A stretch of 64,000 nt of DNA, taken from the NCBI GenBank assembly GCA_024696615.1, contig JAILGS010000079.1, positions 18,042 to 82,041 on the forward strand. The letters are read 5' to 3'. Position 1 is the stretch's first letter. Every line of letters starts with the position of its first letter. Under the pieces are notes generated by a model that was not told the DNA's origin, ran no database searches, and saw nothing but the letters and a program-made list of their open reading frames with translations. A program made the position numbers and the translations under genes. The DNA is from Lachnospiraceae bacterium. Its GTDB lineage: Bacteria; Bacillota; Clostridia; Lachnospirales; Lachnospiraceae. This document shows positions 50,757 through 58,692 of this stretch, in pieces.

Positions 50757-52249
50757 TAGTGTTCCAACTTTCGAATCGCCGCAGCATCAAATGTCACCTG
50801 CTTTACATGGTTCACTTCAATCTGGTAGAGCGCATTGGCTGCCAGATGCTCTGCTGCCTGCTCAATATCACGCACACCGGTGGTGGAAGTATAGATCTTT
50901 ACTAATTCTTCTAAACCATCCTCCGTTACCTGACACTCGTCCGGAGTCATGCCCATACGCTTTAAAATCTTTGGCAGAGCAAATTCCTGAAAGATTACCT
51001 TCTTCTCCTCGGCGGTATAATCCGGAATATCAATCACTGCAAAACGGGACATTAATGGCGCACTGATGCGGCTCTTATCATTGGCCGTTGCGATTGGATA
51101 CACACCCGTGGTTGGAATCGTACATTCCATATAATTATCCGTAAAACCAAGATTATCCAATAAGGTAAGAAGCACATCCGCAGGATTTCCATGTCCCTTG
51201 CCATCATTGGCCTTGTCCAGCTCATTGATAATAAATACCAAATTGGAAGTACCCGCCATTGCAAATGCTTCCATAATAATTCCAGGTTTCGCATTCGCAT
51301 ATACTCTGGAGCTACCTGTTAACTGCTCCGGATCATGGATGGAACTCATATCTAACGTACTCCAAGGAAGCTTTAAAATTCTGGCCACCGCATAAGCTAC
51401 CTGACTCTTTCCCGTTCCTGCAGGGCCGCATAATAACAGACCATAGGCAGGAAGGGTATGGGTTCGATTAATCTGAATAATGGTTTCAATAATACGCTGC
51501 TTTACGGATTCCAAACCATATAATTCCTCATCTAAAATCCTTCTGGCTTCCACCGGATCAATGGATTCGAAATAATCATTCTTCCACTGAATATTTAACA
51601 TGATGGACAGGGCTCTTTGCGCATGACGGCGCTCTTCCTGAGTAACTTCCTGAGAATGTACCACATTTAAATTTCTACCGGCCCAGATATGAATATTTTC
51701 CGGCAGGGTCTTTCCGGCACATTTTAAGAAATCCGTAATACTCTGAACGCTGGTAAGACGCATCGCATCTCCAAGTTCCTGCTTTTCTAACTCTTCCTCT
51801 TCTAACACTTCTTCGGATACCGCATTACTTTCCAGTAATCTGCCAATCATGAACTGTAAAAAGCCATCCTGTGCAGAAAGTTTATTCCCCCCGCCAAAGG
51901 CCATTTCACGCACCTTTAATACCACATATCCTTCCGTAGTATTCTTTCCGGAAAGACGCACATTGACACGATTCTCCCCCAGCCAACGAATCAGGCTGAC
52001 AAATCTGGAATCAATGGAAAGAATATCCGCTTCCACAGTCTCTCCCCCCACTTTAAATTCAAAAGCAGAGCGACGATTAAAATTCGTAAACATTCCTTCC
52101 GTGTGATATTCCCATTCCTTCTTACGATTATCAATCACAAGGATTGGGGACTCCATACTGGAGCTATGTTCATCCGAATACTGTACCTGATAGGTACATA
52201 CCGGATCCTTCTTTTCATTGGACACATTTTTAAAATCAAAAACCGGCAT
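50756..52249 (-). CDS. Lon-like AAA+ protein without protease domain, Walker B variant
   Basis: The protein has 497 residues. The N-terminal 215 residues show no known motif. The segment DPVEARRILDEELYGLESVKQRI precedes an AAA module like that of Lon. Walker A is GPAGTGKS, near residues 275-282. Walker B reads LVFIINELDKA, so the usual Asp is Asn342 while Glu343 is kept. Sensor 1 is IATANDKSRI and the arginine finger is LMSRF. The protein ends after the small helical lid, with no Ser-Lys protease domain. ATP binding is likely and hydrolysis may be weakened. A chaperone-like role is inferred. AAGGAG precedes the start. It is translationally coupled to a MATE exporter. Confidence 0.92.
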   Translation of the reverse strand: MPVFDFKNVSNEKKDPVCTYQVQYSDEHSSSMESPILVIDNRKKEWEYHTEGMFTNFNRRSAFEFKVGGETVEADILSIDSRFVSLIRWLGENRVNVRLSGKNTTEGYVVLKVREMAFGGGNKLSAQDGFLQFMIGRLLESNAVSEEVLEEEELEKQELGDAMRLTSVQSITDFLKCAGKTLPENIHIWAGRNLNVVHSQEVTQEERRHAQRALSIMLNIQWKNDYFESIDPVEARRILDEELYGLESVKQRIIETIIQINRTHTLPAYGLLLCGPAGTGKSQVAYAVARILKLPWSTLDMSSIHDPEQLTGSSRVYANAKPGIIMEAFAMAGTSNLVFIINELDKANDGKGHGNPADVLLTLLDNLGFTDNYMECTIPTTGVYPIATANDKSRISAPLMSRFAVIDIPDYTAEEKKVIFQEFALPKILKRMGMTPDECQVTEDGLEELVKIYTSTTGVRDIEQAAEHLAANALYQIEVNHVKQVTFDAAAIRKLEH

Positions 52250-52442
52250 ATTTTACTCCTTCCGCCATATCACATTCCACATAGGATTTATTATAGTATT
52301 GATAACTTCTCTTTCGCAATATGAATTCCCTGAAATTCATCCTCTACTTTGCATTTTTCCTTGTAACGGAGTATATTATCCTCATGTAAATTTTATGTAA
52401 TAGGTTACACTATCGTTAAGTTCATACCTCCTGAGGATTATT

Positions 52443-54776
52443 ATGTCAATCAAACAAAATATTAAAAATATTTGCTATTATATGCTGCTTTTTTCAGCTA
52501 CCATTATCTACTTAGAGCTTTCCCTTCGTACGGCCATGCCAAGTGGAATTACAAAAAGCTGTCTTTATTTCCTTGGTTTTGTGCCAGCACAGTCCTTGTT
52601 CTTAACCTTTTTTTGTGGCTATTGGAAAGGCTGGAAGAATCATATCATTCCTTTAGTCTTAGAATTTGCTCTGTGCTTTTATTATATTTCTCAATTTATC
52701 TATTATAAGAATTTTGGTTCCCTCTATTCCACCACCATGATTGGAATGGGTGCGGAAGCCATTACGAATTTTGGCTGGACCATTGTTGGCCTGGTACTTT
52801 CCCATATTCCAAGAATTCTTGTGATGGGAATCCCTTTCTTTTTACTTTTAGCATGCACCCTCCTGGGTCTTGTGAAGGAACGAACCTTAAGCTTAGATTT
52901 TCGTCCCTTATTAATCGCCCTAACTTGTTTCGGATGGTTTCTTGGCGTACTTTCCCTCTTACTTGATGGGGGAGGACGCCAATCTGCTACTGCTGTCTTT
53001 CATAATGCTCTTGCAGGAACGGATACCACTTCCGCCCATATTGGTGTCATGACTTCCAATATTCTGGAACTGGGAGAATTAGTGGGCATCTCCGTAGCAG
53101 ATCCGGTGGAACTTACTGCCAGTGATTCTTCCATCTTAGATACCCTCTATGAAGAGGAAGAAACCCTCCATACCTCCACTCCACCTGCCATCATCCCGGA
53201 AGATCCTTCCACTATGAACAAGGGACAAGATACCGCTATCGACGGGGCTAATACCAATGCCAGCACCAATGCCAGCACCAATGATGGTACCAATACGAAT
53301 CTCAGTACGGATGCGAAGGAAACTCCATCCTATACGGTGGAGCCACAGATTTTAGAAGATCTGAATTTCACCTTCCTCGTGGATAATGCACCGGATTCGG
53401 ATTCCAAGGAACTTGCCGCCTATCTGAAGAGCCGGGAGCCATCTAAAACCAATGCATATACGGGGATGTTTGAAGGTTACAACTTGATATACATTTGTGC
53501 GGAAGCTTTTTGGAATTATGCTGCGGATCCCGTGGTGACTCCAACGCTTTATGAGATGTCCACCCACGGCATTGTACTGAATAATTATTATAATAGTTTT
53601 AAAAATACCACCACCAATGGGGAATTTGCCTTTGACACCAGTCTCTGGCCGGATTTTTCAAGGCATTCCGAGGGAGGTACGGATATTGGAAGTTTCTATC
53701 AATCCGCCACCTGTTATATGCCTTTGGGACTTGGGGATTTCTTCCGGGAAATTGGGGTGGAAAGCCGTGGTTATCACAATTACTACGGAGAATATTATCG
53801 CCGGATTCTCTCTTGGCCGAACCTTGGCTATGATTGTAAATTCCTTGCCCATGGACTTAACTTTAGTTCCGACTGGCCATCCTCCGATTTGGAGCTCATG
53901 GAGCAGACGGTGGATGATTATATCCATGATAAGCAGTTCCATGCCTATTACATGACATTTTCCGGACATGGCCCTTACTCTTCGGCTAACTATATGTACA
54001 ATAAGAATATTTCCACCGTGAAGGAACTCATGGGGGAGGGCTATCGGGATGAAAGTTATGGCTACATGTGTGGTCAGTACGAATTAGAACGGGCCATGAA
54101 ATATTTATTGGAGCGCTTAGAAGAAGAGGGGCAGTTAGAGCGTACGGTCATTGTCATTGCGGGGGATCACTATCCATACAATCTCTCCGATAAGGGACGG
54201 GATGATTTGGCGGGCTATGAAATGACGGATCCCTTCGACCAATATCACTCCACCTGTATTATCTACAATGCGGGAATGAAGGAGCCAATCGTCAGTGATA
54301 CGTACTGCAGCAATGTGGATATTCTGCCAACCATCTTAAATCTTTTTGGCTTTGAATATGATTCCAGACTCTTTATGGGACGGGATATTTTCTCCCCTGG
54401 AATTCACAAAGCCGTGCTTTATAATATGAGTTTTCTTACGGATTATGTTCGTTATAATGTGGACTCGGATGAAGCCGAATGGACTGCCTTAGGTGAAACA
54501 TTTAGTGCTTCCCAGAAGGAAGAATACTTGGCTGCCATGATCGATTTAGTGAATTCAGAATATGCGGCTTCGAAGAAGATTCTTTCTACGAATTTTTACC
54601 AGACCGCCTGGTATCTCATGGGCTGGATGGATGATGAGGACTTAGCAGAAGAAGCGAAACGCGTGGCCCATGTGAAGAGCAAGAATTCAGAATATAATAC
54701 CAAAGAAGCTGCCCAGGCTGCACAGGATGATGCAGCAGCAGAGGCAGCTAATAATCATCAAGAGGGGGAGGAGTAA
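52443..54776 (+). CDS. LTA-synthase-like membrane phosphoglycerol transferase
   Basis: The protein has 777 residues. Five hydrophobic spans lie in the first 190 residues. A Thr/Asn/Ser-rich linker follows near 235-300, encoded partly by four 12-bp repeats. The extracellular sulfatase-fold domain has NTTTNGEF (nucleophile Thr near 391), GYHNYYGEYY, FSGHGPYSS and AGDHYPY (Asp575/His576), the metal-site pattern of LtaS. It probably builds glycerolphosphate polymers or modifies surface glycans. An alternating Ala/Glu tail ends the protein. GAGG precedes the start. It converges on the SseB-like gene, 5 bp apart. Confidence 0.93.
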   Translation: MSIKQNIKNICYYMLLFSATIIYLELSLRTAMPSGITKSCLYFLGFVPAQSLFLTFFCGYWKGWKNHIIPLVLEFALCFYYISQFIYYKNFGSLYSTTMIGMGAEAITNFGWTIVGLVLSHIPRILVMGIPFFLLLACTLLGLVKERTLSLDFRPLLIALTCFGWFLGVLSLLLDGGGRQSATAVFHNALAGTDTTSAHIGVMTSNILELGELVGISVADPVELTASDSSILDTLYEEEETLHTSTPPAIIPEDPSTMNKGQDTAIDGANTNASTNASTNDGTNTNLSTDAKETPSYTVEPQILEDLNFTFLVDNAPDSDSKELAAYLKSREPSKTNAYTGMFEGYNLIYICAEAFWNYAADPVVTPTLYEMSTHGIVLNNYYNSFKNTTTNGEFAFDTSLWPDFSRHSEGGTDIGSFYQSATCYMPLGLGDFFREIGVESRGYHNYYGEYYRRILSWPNLGYDCKFLAHGLNFSSDWPSSDLELMEQTVDDYIHDKQFHAYYMTFSGHGPYSSANYMYNKNISTVKELMGEGYRDESYGYMCGQYELERAMKYLLERLEEEGQLERTVIVIAGDHYPYNLSDKGRDDLAGYEMTDPFDQYHSTCIIYNAGMKEPIVSDTYCSNVDILPTILNLFGFEYDSRLFMGRDIFSPGIHKAVLYNMSFLTDYVRYNVDSDEAEWTALGETFSASQKEEYLAAMIDLVNSEYAASKKILSTNFYQTAWYLMGWMDDEDLAEEAKRVAHVKSKNSEYNTKEAAQAAQDDAAAEAANNHQEGEE
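53253..53300 (+). repeat. Four 12-bp repeats in the linker of the LTA-synthase-like gene
   Basis: ACCAATGCCAGC occurs twice in tandem, followed by two diverged units, encoding Thr-Asn-Ala-Ser twice and related Thr-Asn steps. Copy number could vary between strains because it sits in a disordered linker. Confidence 0.8.
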
Positions 54777-54781
54777 TCCCC

Positions 54782-55831
54782 TTATTCTCCCCTAACCAGG
54801 GTTAGGATCGTATTCATCTCCGTACCGGATTCCGGTGCGGGGGAAACTACACGAAGTTTATGGTCCGGAAGAGCTTCCATGAGGATGCTCTTATTGCCCT
54901 GATCCATCTTGGTACCAAAAAAGCGGCCCTTCTTTGTTTCCTTATTCCATATAATAAAGATCTGGCTATTCACTCCCACACTTCTGCCTTCTTCCGGCAT
55001 TTCGATGGAAACAAAGGTTTCATCGGCACTTGGGTCAATCGCCATTACCTTATAATCTTCCGGAAGGAATGGATATCTGCGAATATCCTGATAAGCCTGT
55101 TCAAAAAGCTGATCTACATATTCTTCCTTCTTTGTAACTAACTGTTCCATGAACTCTTCCCCTTTTCCAAAGAGAAGATCCGGTAATACCACATCATCAA
55201 AACGACGACGCTCCAGTAAATTCACTTCTGCATCCGTGGCTGTTTCTGGAATCTTCTGATTCACTTCATTCTCCACGGAAATGATTCGCTCCACCTTAAT
55301 ATTCTTAGAAAGATCCTGAATCAGGTTTTCCGGAAGGAATACGGTGCTGGTAAATGGATTAATCACAATTCCGGTAATTTCACCCTTGGAGTCCATCACA
55401 AATTTATTAGCAAAAATAAAAGCTGTCTGTAAAATAATGGCATTGGTCGGAACATTATTAATTCGCTCCTTATCAATCTGCTGCATATCCGTATACAAAG
55501 CAAGAATCTTCTTGCCATCCGCTCCATTCACAGCCAGTGGAATTGGAACTTTTTGGTCATTCAACACAGCAAGCATTAAGAAATTACTCTTCACAATGGT
55601 TCCAAGAAGATCTTTTAACTTCTCCGGATCCTTATCTTCCCGGTAAGATACCAGTTTTTGATTCAATTCTTCATTCTTTAATAACATCGGACCATTACCA
55701 CTTCCTGGAGCCACGTGCTTTGGTACTCCCATGCCCTGTGGCATTCTTTGAGGCGGCACTGCCTTAGGAGCCACGCGCTTTGGCGCTCCCATTCCCATAG
55801 GTCCCATGGATTTATTGGATTTTGATTTTGC
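54782..55831 (-). CDS. SseB-family protein with Met/Pro-rich N-terminal tail
   Basis: The protein has 349 residues from the ATG preceded by GGGAGG, 11 nt upstream. A longer frame to 55975 translates through the terminator of the SDR gene and is rejected. Residues 1-60 are Met/Gly/Pro-rich and basic (MGPMGMGAPKRVAPK), a probably disordered tail. An SseB N-terminal-type region follows (SNFLMLAVLNDQKVPIPLAVNGADGKKILALYTD, TNAIILQTAFIFANKFVMDSKGEITGIVINPFT) with a further C-terminal domain near 210-340. The family is poorly characterised. It is a single gene, convergent with the LTA-synthase-like gene. Confidence 0.85.
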   Translation of the reverse strand, partial: AKSKSNKSMGPMGMGAPKRVAPKAVPPQRMPQGMGVPKHVAPGSGNGPMLLKNEELNQKLVSYREDKDPEKLKDLLGTIVKSNFLMLAVLNDQKVPIPLAVNGADGKKILALYTDMQQIDKERINNVPTNAIILQTAFIFANKFVMDSKGEITGIVINPFTSTVFLPENLIQDLSKNIKVERIISVENEVNQKIPETATDAEVNLLERRRFDDVVLPDLLFGKGEEFMEQLVTKKEEYVDQLFEQAYQDIRRYPFLPEDYKVMAIDPSADETFVSIEMPEEGRSVGVNSQIFIIWNKETKKGRFFGTKMDQGNKSILMEALPDHKLRVVSPAPESGTEMNTILTLVRGE

Positions 55832-55921
55832 CATGAGTCTAAATTCCTCCCATGCATATTTGCTAACGCATTGTTCTATTATAGCGAGAATTCCACATTC
55901 TTGCAATGAATTCATTGTTAA

Positions 55922-55967
55922 GAAAGTAAAACGCCATGGGTACTTTCTAAAGAAAGCATCCATGGCG
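55922..55967 (-). terminator. Terminator after the KduD-like gene
   Basis: The stem CGCCATGG/CCATGGCG with an inner CTTTC/GAAAG hairpin is followed by a short T-rich run (TTTTACTTT) on the minus strand, about 100 bp after the SDR stop. Confidence 0.75.
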
Positions 55968-56064
55968 TCCACCATTATTCATGTTATGGCAACAAAAATA
56001 ATATAGTGTTTTGTTAAGCATCTATGTGATCTGAAAGACTGGGCATTCCTTCAGAACTCACCTA

Positions 56065-56841
56065 TTACATACAGGTATATCCACCGTCCACTGGAACCAT
56101 GATTCCGTTCACATAGGAAGAAGCTGGAGAAGCAAGGAAGATTGCTGCGGAGTCAAGCTCACCTTCATTACCATAGCGCTCTTCTGGGATCATGGTCTTT
56201 GCATTGGCCTGGAAGAAATCACTATCCAAAGTTTCCTTGGTTAATGGAGTATAGAAGTAACCTGGGCAAATTGCATTCACGGTAATTCCCTTATTTCCCC
56301 ATTCTGCTGCCAGTGCTCTGGTAAGGTTAACCACGCCACCCTTCGCTGCATGATATGGAGCGGATCCGCAGATCTTATTACCTACAAGACCATACATGGA
56401 AGCGATGTTAATTACACGACCATACTTCTGTGGGATCATTGCCTTCTTTGCAACTGCACGAGCTACACGGAAGGTTCCGAATAAATCGATGTTCATCTCA
56501 TGATCGAACTGATCATCAGTGATATCTTCCGCTGGAGCAACTGCACCAGTACCTGCATTGTTAATAACGATATCGATTCTTCCAAACTTATTTAAGATCT
56601 CATCCACTGCCTGATCTACGGCTTCCGTATCGGTAATATCGCACTGTACCGCATAAGTCTCAACACCGAATTCCTTATGGATCTGTGCTGCAACTTCCTC
56701 AATCTTATCCTTGCGTCTTGCCAGTGCTACTACCTTCGCACCCTGGTTCGCAAGTGCCTTGGCCATCTGTACGCCAAGTCCTCCGGAGCATCCTGTAACT
56801 AATGCAACCTGTCCTGATAAATCAAAATAATTCTTTGCCAT
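56065..56841 (-). CDS. Short-chain dehydrogenase, KduD / gluconate 5-dehydrogenase type
   Basis: The protein has 258 residues from the ATG preceded by GAGGG; an ATG 27 bp earlier has no site. The NAD(P) motif is TGCSGGLG (residues 16-23), with NNAG near 90, the catalytic Ser in NIASMYG, and YHAAKGG. The C-terminus ends with VPVDGGYTCM. The overall sequence is closest, from recall, to gluconate 5-dehydrogenase and KduD, which reduces 5-keto-4-deoxyuronate products of pectin breakdown. That step fits the pectin genes, but an alternative sugar-acid substrate cannot be excluded. It diverges from the MocR gene. Confidence 0.92.
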   Translation of the reverse strand: MAKNYFDLSGQVALVTGCSGGLGVQMAKALANQGAKVVALARRKDKIEEVAAQIHKEFGVETYAVQCDITDTEAVDQAVDEILNKFGRIDIVINNAGTGAVAPAEDITDDQFDHEMNIDLFGTFRVARAVAKKAMIPQKYGRVINIASMYGLVGNKICGSAPYHAAKGGVVNLTRALAAEWGNKGITVNAICPGYFYTPLTKETLDSDFFQANAKTMIPEERYGNEGELDSAAIFLASPASSYVNGIMVPVDGGYTCM

Positions 56842-56947
56842 ATGATACCCTCTTTCCGCTTTTATCAAGCTATTAATATTGTGATGTGTTAAGACTCTTT
56901 TTCATTTCACAGGTTCCTCAGTTCTGTGCAAATGTTGTCTTAACCTC

Positions 56948-56976
56948 TTGTTTATTTGGTATGATTTTATTATACT
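56948..56976 (+). promoter_or_regulatory. Promoter of the MocR-family regulator gene
   Basis: -35 TTGTTT (56948-56953) and -10 TATACT (56971-56976) have an exact 17-bp spacer. This implies a 5' leader of about 174 nt before the regulator start at 57157. A separated inverted repeat, GTTAAGAC (56888-56895) and GTCTTAAC (56937-56944), flanks the region upstream, towards the divergent SDR gene. Confidence 0.7.
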
Positions 56977-57025
56977 GATAACTGACATCTTTTAAATACC
57001 CAATATATTTATTTTGAAGGAGGTC

Positions 57026-57050
57026 AGTTTAGTGCAACTAACACTAAACT
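57026..57050 (+). other. Hairpin enclosing the leader ORF start in the MocR 5' region
   Basis: A 9-bp stem (AGTTTAGTG/CACTAAACT) with a 7-nt loop folds the GTG start codon of the leader ORF into its stem. It could control leader translation. Confidence 0.5.
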
Positions 57051-57085
57051 CCAGCAACCATGCGGTTTTGTTGTATAACCCCTGA
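57032..57085 (+). CDS. 17-codon leader ORF in the MocR 5' region, with strong ribosome site
   Basis: GTG at 57032-57034 lies 8 nt after AAGGAGG, one of the best Shine-Dalgarno sites in the window, and the ORF stops at TGA 57083-57085. It encodes fMet/Val-QLTLNSSNHAVLLYNP. The opening resembles the N-terminal segment of the regulator itself (LTIELNEASADSLYIQLY), so it may be a decayed duplicate of the start of the gene or a leader peptide. Its start is inside a 9-bp hairpin. I cannot tell which from sequence alone. Confidence 0.45.
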   Translation: MQLTLNSSNHAVLLYNP

Positions 57086-57088
57086 ATT

Positions 57089-57108
57089 TTGTACTGAATT
57101 CAATACAA
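57089..57108 (+). promoter_or_regulatory. 20-bp near-perfect palindrome upstream of the MocR gene
   Basis: The sequence TTGTACTGAATTCAATACAA is a dyad with one mismatched pair, located 49 bp before the start codon and downstream of the leader ORF. It is a candidate operator for self-regulation of the MocR protein. Confidence 0.5.
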
Positions 57109-57156
57109 CTTACCTCTTCAAAACTGTCAATTTTATGAAAAATTAGGAGGTCAGAT

Positions 57157-58551
57157 ATGCTTACCATCGAATTAAATGAAGCATCCGCCGATTCGCTCTA
57201 CATCCAGTTATACAGTAAAATCAAGACTCAGATCATCCAGAAGGAACTAAAACCGGGAGAAAAACTCCCATCCAAAAGAATGCTTGCCTCCCACTTGGGA
57301 GTCAGCGTAAAAACCGTGGAGAATGCGTACTCCCAGCTACTTTTAGAGGGATATATCTATTCCCAGGCCAAAAGTGGCTTCTATATCAGTACCCTCGATG
57401 ATTATCGTCTCAGTCACACCATAAAAAAAGAATATCATACGAAATATCATGAAACAAGTTATAAAGTGGACCTAAAATCCAATAAGAATAACGTAAAGGA
57501 CTTCCCCATGAGTATCTGGAGTAAGCTTTTGCGAGAGACGCTTAGTTACGACCAGGAACGCCTCTTAGAAACCGTCCCTTTTAATGGCATGTTGGAACTT
57601 CGTATGGCCATTGCCAATCATCTTAAGGCCTTTAAGGATATGGATATTTCCCCGGATCAGGTATTAATTGGTGCAGGTACGGAATACCTCTACAATCGTC
57701 TGATCCAGCTCTTGGGACGGGACCGGGTATACGGCGTGGAAGATCCAGGTTCCATGCGTATTAAGTCCGTATTAGATCATAATGATGTGGAAAGTTATAT
57801 GATTCCTGTAAAAAACCATGGGCTTTCTATGGAACATTTGCAAGAAGAGGGAGTGGATATCATCCATATTTCCCCAGCCCACCAGTTCCCTTTAGGATAT
57901 GTTATGCCTATTCAAGAACGTTTAAAGCTGTTAAACTGGGCCAATGAGAAAGAGGGAAGATATATCATCGAAGATGATTATGACAGTGAATACCGTTACC
58001 GCGGAATTCCGGTAAAACCACTGTACAGTATTGATATTCGGGGAAAGGTAATCTATCTCAATACCTTTTCCAAGATTGTGGCTCCCGGCATTCGTATTAG
58101 TTACATGGTTCTTCCTGAGCCACTGATGGAGCGGTATGCGGATAATCTAAGTTTCTATTCCTGCTCCGTGTCGGGTCTGGAACAGTTAGCCCTAGCCCGC
58201 TTTATTGAAGAAGGGTACCTTGAGCGCTACATTCATCGCATTAAGAAGACCAACTCCTTACAACATTCCTTATTTATGGAGAAGTTAAAACATTCCTCCA
58301 TTGCCAGGAAACTTACCTTTATTGAAGAGGATGCAGGATACCACTTTTTATTACGCATCAATACCGATTGGTCGGATTCGGAAATCAAGAATTTCTTCTT
58401 AAGCCATCAGATTCTGGTGAGTATGCTCAGTGAATATACCACTCAGCCACTCCCAGAATATGAAAAGACCTTGGTGATCAATGACTCCAATCTCTCCGAA
58501 GAACAGATGGATTATTTTATTGATGCGGTTTTACAGCTTAATCACCTGTAA
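57157..58551 (+). CDS. MocR/PdxR-family regulator (GntR HTH plus aminotransferase domain)
   Basis: The protein has 464 residues. The winged HTH, about 10-80, has KLPSKRMLASHLGVSVKTVENAYSQLLLEGYIYSQAKSGFYI. The fold-type I aminotransferase domain follows, with YIIEDDYDSEYRY (PLP phosphate/pyridine contact Asp) near 268 and NTFSKIVAPGIRISYM with the PLP Lys near 306. MocR proteins sense PLP or amino compounds. AGGAGG lies 7 nt before the start. It diverges from the KduD-like gene and has an unusual structured leader. It converges on the AhpF-like gene across a strong terminator. Confidence 0.95.
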   Translation: MLTIELNEASADSLYIQLYSKIKTQIIQKELKPGEKLPSKRMLASHLGVSVKTVENAYSQLLLEGYIYSQAKSGFYISTLDDYRLSHTIKKEYHTKYHETSYKVDLKSNKNNVKDFPMSIWSKLLRETLSYDQERLLETVPFNGMLELRMAIANHLKAFKDMDISPDQVLIGAGTEYLYNRLIQLLGRDRVYGVEDPGSMRIKSVLDHNDVESYMIPVKNHGLSMEHLQEEGVDIIHISPAHQFPLGYVMPIQERLKLLNWANEKEGRYIIEDDYDSEYRYRGIPVKPLYSIDIRGKVIYLNTFSKIVAPGIRISYMVLPEPLMERYADNLSFYSCSVSGLEQLALARFIEEGYLERYIHRIKKTNSLQHSLFMEKLKHSSIARKLTFIEEDAGYHFLLRINTDWSDSEIKNFFLSHQILVSMLSEYTTQPLPEYEKTLVINDSNLSEEQMDYFIDAVLQLNHL

Positions 58552-58573
58552 CCTATTCCATAACAAAATCCCA

Positions 58574-58609
58574 CAAAAAAACCTTCCAGGAATAATCCTG
58601 GAAGGTTTC
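58574..58609. terminator. Bidirectional terminator between MocR and AhpF-like genes
   Basis: The 11-bp stem ACCTTCCAGGA/TCCTGGAAGGT with loop ATAA is flanked by a run of A and followed by TTTCTT. Confidence 0.92.
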
Positions 58610-58692
58610 TTCGATTCATCCATATATCTACATGTTCCTGTGTTTACAACCACTATGAACGATGCTTTATCATCCTTCGCGCATCGCAAAAC

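Noticed and set aside
55832..55975. N-terminal extension of the SseB-like frame (48 residues)
   Set aside because: It passes through the terminator hairpin of the SDR gene and has no ribosome site; the ATG at 55831 follows GGGAGG.
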